NCBI GenBank assembly: GCA_023227645.1
Contig: JALNVJ010000072.1
Span: forward strand, 1 to 7,415
DNA length: 7,415 nucleotides
DNA from: Bacteroidales bacterium
GTDB lineage: Bacteria > Bacteroidota > Bacteroidia > Bacteroidales > P3
Direction of reading: 5' to 3'
In this document: positions 6,595 through 7,415 of the stretch, one piece after another
How positions within the stretch are numbered: the first letter of the stretch is position 1
Layout of the letters: the number at the start of each line of letters is the position of its first letter
Position numbers and translations under genes: made by a program
The notes under the pieces: generated by a model
What the model was told of the DNA's origin: nothing
Seen by the model: only the letters and a program-made list of their open reading frames with translations
Database searches by the model: none

Positions 6595-6627
6595 ATGAAG
6601 AACAATATGGCAACTATTATAAAGTAA
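6595..6627 (+). CDS. Possible 10-residue leader peptide directly before the DUF3575 gene
   Basis: ATG at 6595 opens a frame coding MKNNMATIIK, whose TAA stop (6625-6627) is immediately followed by the ATG of the DUF3575 gene in the same frame. It has no recognisable ribosome-binding site. It may be a leader peptide coupled to the downstream gene, or chance. Confidence 0.18.
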   Translation: MKNNMATIIK

Positions 6628-7415
6628 ATGAGATCATTCAAATGTATACTGATACTCATCTTTATTCCAATTGTGATGTACTCTAAAGACAATGTTGAGA
6701 AGTTACACAATGATATTAAAACTTATTCTTCAACTGAGTATAGCTCGTCATATTTAAATACCGAACAAGGACTTAATTTTAGCAACGGTCCGAAGGATAA
6801 ACGGAAGATAAAAAAGAAGAAGGACTTTGGGAATATGATAAAGAATCTTAGAAGAAAGTATTTTTCAAAACGATATTCTCCCAAAAGAAGGAAACCTACT
6901 AAGATAACAAACCGAACCCCACTAGCAATAAAAACTAACCTAACATACTCAGCAGCCCTTACCCCCAACCTTGGTGTTGAAGTCCCAATTAAAAAGAATT
7001 TCTCAGCCGAACTAACCTCAACCTATAATGCTTGGGATCTGGAAGATAATGTGAAATGGAAAAACCTAACCGCAATGGCAGAGTTTCGCTACTGGCCAAA
7101 AAAGAGTATGGAAGGAGCGTTCTTTGGACTAAATGCCAACTGGGCAAAATACAATATTGGAGGTATCAAGATGCCCTATTTTGCAGATGCAAAGTATTAT
7201 CGTTACGACGGATGGACAACAGGCATTGGACTATCTTATGGTTATATGTGGTATCTATCAAGGAGCTGGAGCTTTGAAGCCAATATAGGAATTGGACTAA
7301 ACTATACCTCCTACGACAAATACCTACATCCAGTTTGTGGAGCATATTGGGGTTCATATAAGAATATTCTTTTTATGCCAACAAAAATTGGGCTAAGCTT
7401 AGTCTATAAATTCAA
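6628..7415 (+). CDS. DUF3575 outer-membrane-type protein, 3' end cut by window
   Basis: 262 residues are visible before the window ends mid-codon. Residues 1-19 are a signal peptide (RSFK, then the hydrophobic ILILIFIPIVM, likely cut before Lys20). Residues 20-55 are polar and low in complexity. Residues 56-92 are extremely basic (19 Lys/Arg in 37). From about 99 on is a DUF3575 domain with family-like segments: AIKTNLTYSAALTPNLGVEV, KWKNLTAMAEFRYWPKK, FFGLNANWAKYNIGGI, RYDGWTTGIGLSYGYMWYLS, SWSFEANIGIGLNYT and MPTKIGLSLVYKF. The alternating aromatic/polar pattern suggests a small beta-barrel in the outer membrane. The family normally ends right after the VYKF-like strand, so only a few residues are probably missing. 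The start at 6628 is preceded by an in-frame stop and no Shine-Dalgarno. It is divergent from the hydrogenase operon. Its function is unknown; some relatives lie near fimbrial genes, but none is visible here. Confidence 0.88.
   Translation, partial: MRSFKCILILIFIPIVMYSKDNVEKLHNDIKTYSSTEYSSSYLNTEQGLNFSNGPKDKRKIKKKKDFGNMIKNLRRKYFSKRYSPKRRKPTKITNRTPLAIKTNLTYSAALTPNLGVEVPIKKNFSAELTSTYNAWDLEDNVKWKNLTAMAEFRYWPKKSMEGAFFGLNANWAKYNIGGIKMPYFADAKYYRYDGWTTGIGLSYGYMWYLSRSWSFEANIGIGLNYTSYDKYLHPVCGAYWGSYKNILFMPTKIGLSLVYKF

Larger units (their letters stand above)
5970..6627. other. 658-bp AT-rich region between divergent genes
   Basis: This gap separates the minus-strand hydrogenase operon from the plus-strand DUF3575 gene and must hold promoters for both. 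The operon side contains a Shine-Dalgarno, a hairpin and a good promoter (5979-6079). The middle (6185-6290) carries clustered RGCTAT words and a long palindrome. The right part has small inverted repeats, a short direct repeat of ACTAAAACC (6499-6507 and 6513-6521) and very short open frames. I see no tRNA, CRISPR or transposon end. Confidence 0.8.

Noticed and set aside
6723..6968. 81-codon minus-strand frame at the start of the DUF3575 gene
   Set aside because: Its Phe-rich translation is the complement of the Lys-rich linker of the DUF3575 protein on the plus strand.
7056..7357. Two short frames (plus 7056-7277, minus 7166-7357) near the right edge
   Set aside because: Both lie inside the DUF3575 coding frame, which shows clear family motifs throughout.

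Overview
The window looks like part of the chromosome of an anaerobic, fermentative, low-GC member of the Bacteroidota, probably Bacteroidales-like. Three things point there: a secreted protein with a type IX secretion (T9SS) type A sorting domain, a DUF3575 outer-membrane-type protein, and promoter candidates matching the Bacteroidota pattern TTTG-N20-TAnnTTTG. The assignment rests on protein families and motifs read by eye; no database search was possible.

Layout. Positions 1-179 hold no gene but carry a degenerate ~9-bp periodic sequence that resembles a dispersed intergenic repeat. At 180-1187 (minus) lies a secreted protein of unknown function with a T9SS tail and its own candidate promoter. 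Positions 1391-1423 hold a strong intrinsic terminator for the operon to its right. Positions 1450-5969 (minus) hold a four-gene [FeFe]-hydrogenase operon, transcribed right to left: an HndB-like small thioredoxin-fold ferredoxin, a NuoF-like flavoprotein (HydB/HndC), the catalytic [FeFe]-hydrogenase (HydA/HndD), and a NuoE-like [2Fe-2S] protein (HydC/HndA). Positions 5970-6627 are a long AT-rich region between divergent genes. It holds a well-matched operon promoter, a perfect hairpin at the predicted transcript 5' end, a cluster of RGCTAT words and a 20-bp palindrome. From 6628 to the window edge (plus) is a DUF3575 protein that lacks only its extreme C-terminus.

How the genes work together. 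NuoE- and NuoF-like proteins bring an NAD(H) site, FMN and an iron-sulfur chain to HydA, whose H-cluster makes or oxidises H2. HydB also has an N-terminal [2Fe-2S] domain and a C-terminal 2x[4Fe-4S] domain, the architecture of electron-bifurcating HydABC/HndABCD enzymes. These couple NADH plus reduced ferredoxin to H2, but some relatives use NADH alone, so bifurcation is inferred. The HydEFG maturases are not in this window and must be encoded elsewhere if the enzyme is active.

The hydrogenase is a known type of system. The points most worth a second look are the strong Shine-Dalgarno sequences on the first two operon genes, which is unusual for Bacteroidota, the hairpin at the predicted transcription start, the three-cysteine HndB-like subunit, the motif-rich intergenic region, and a very basic linker in the DUF3575 protein.
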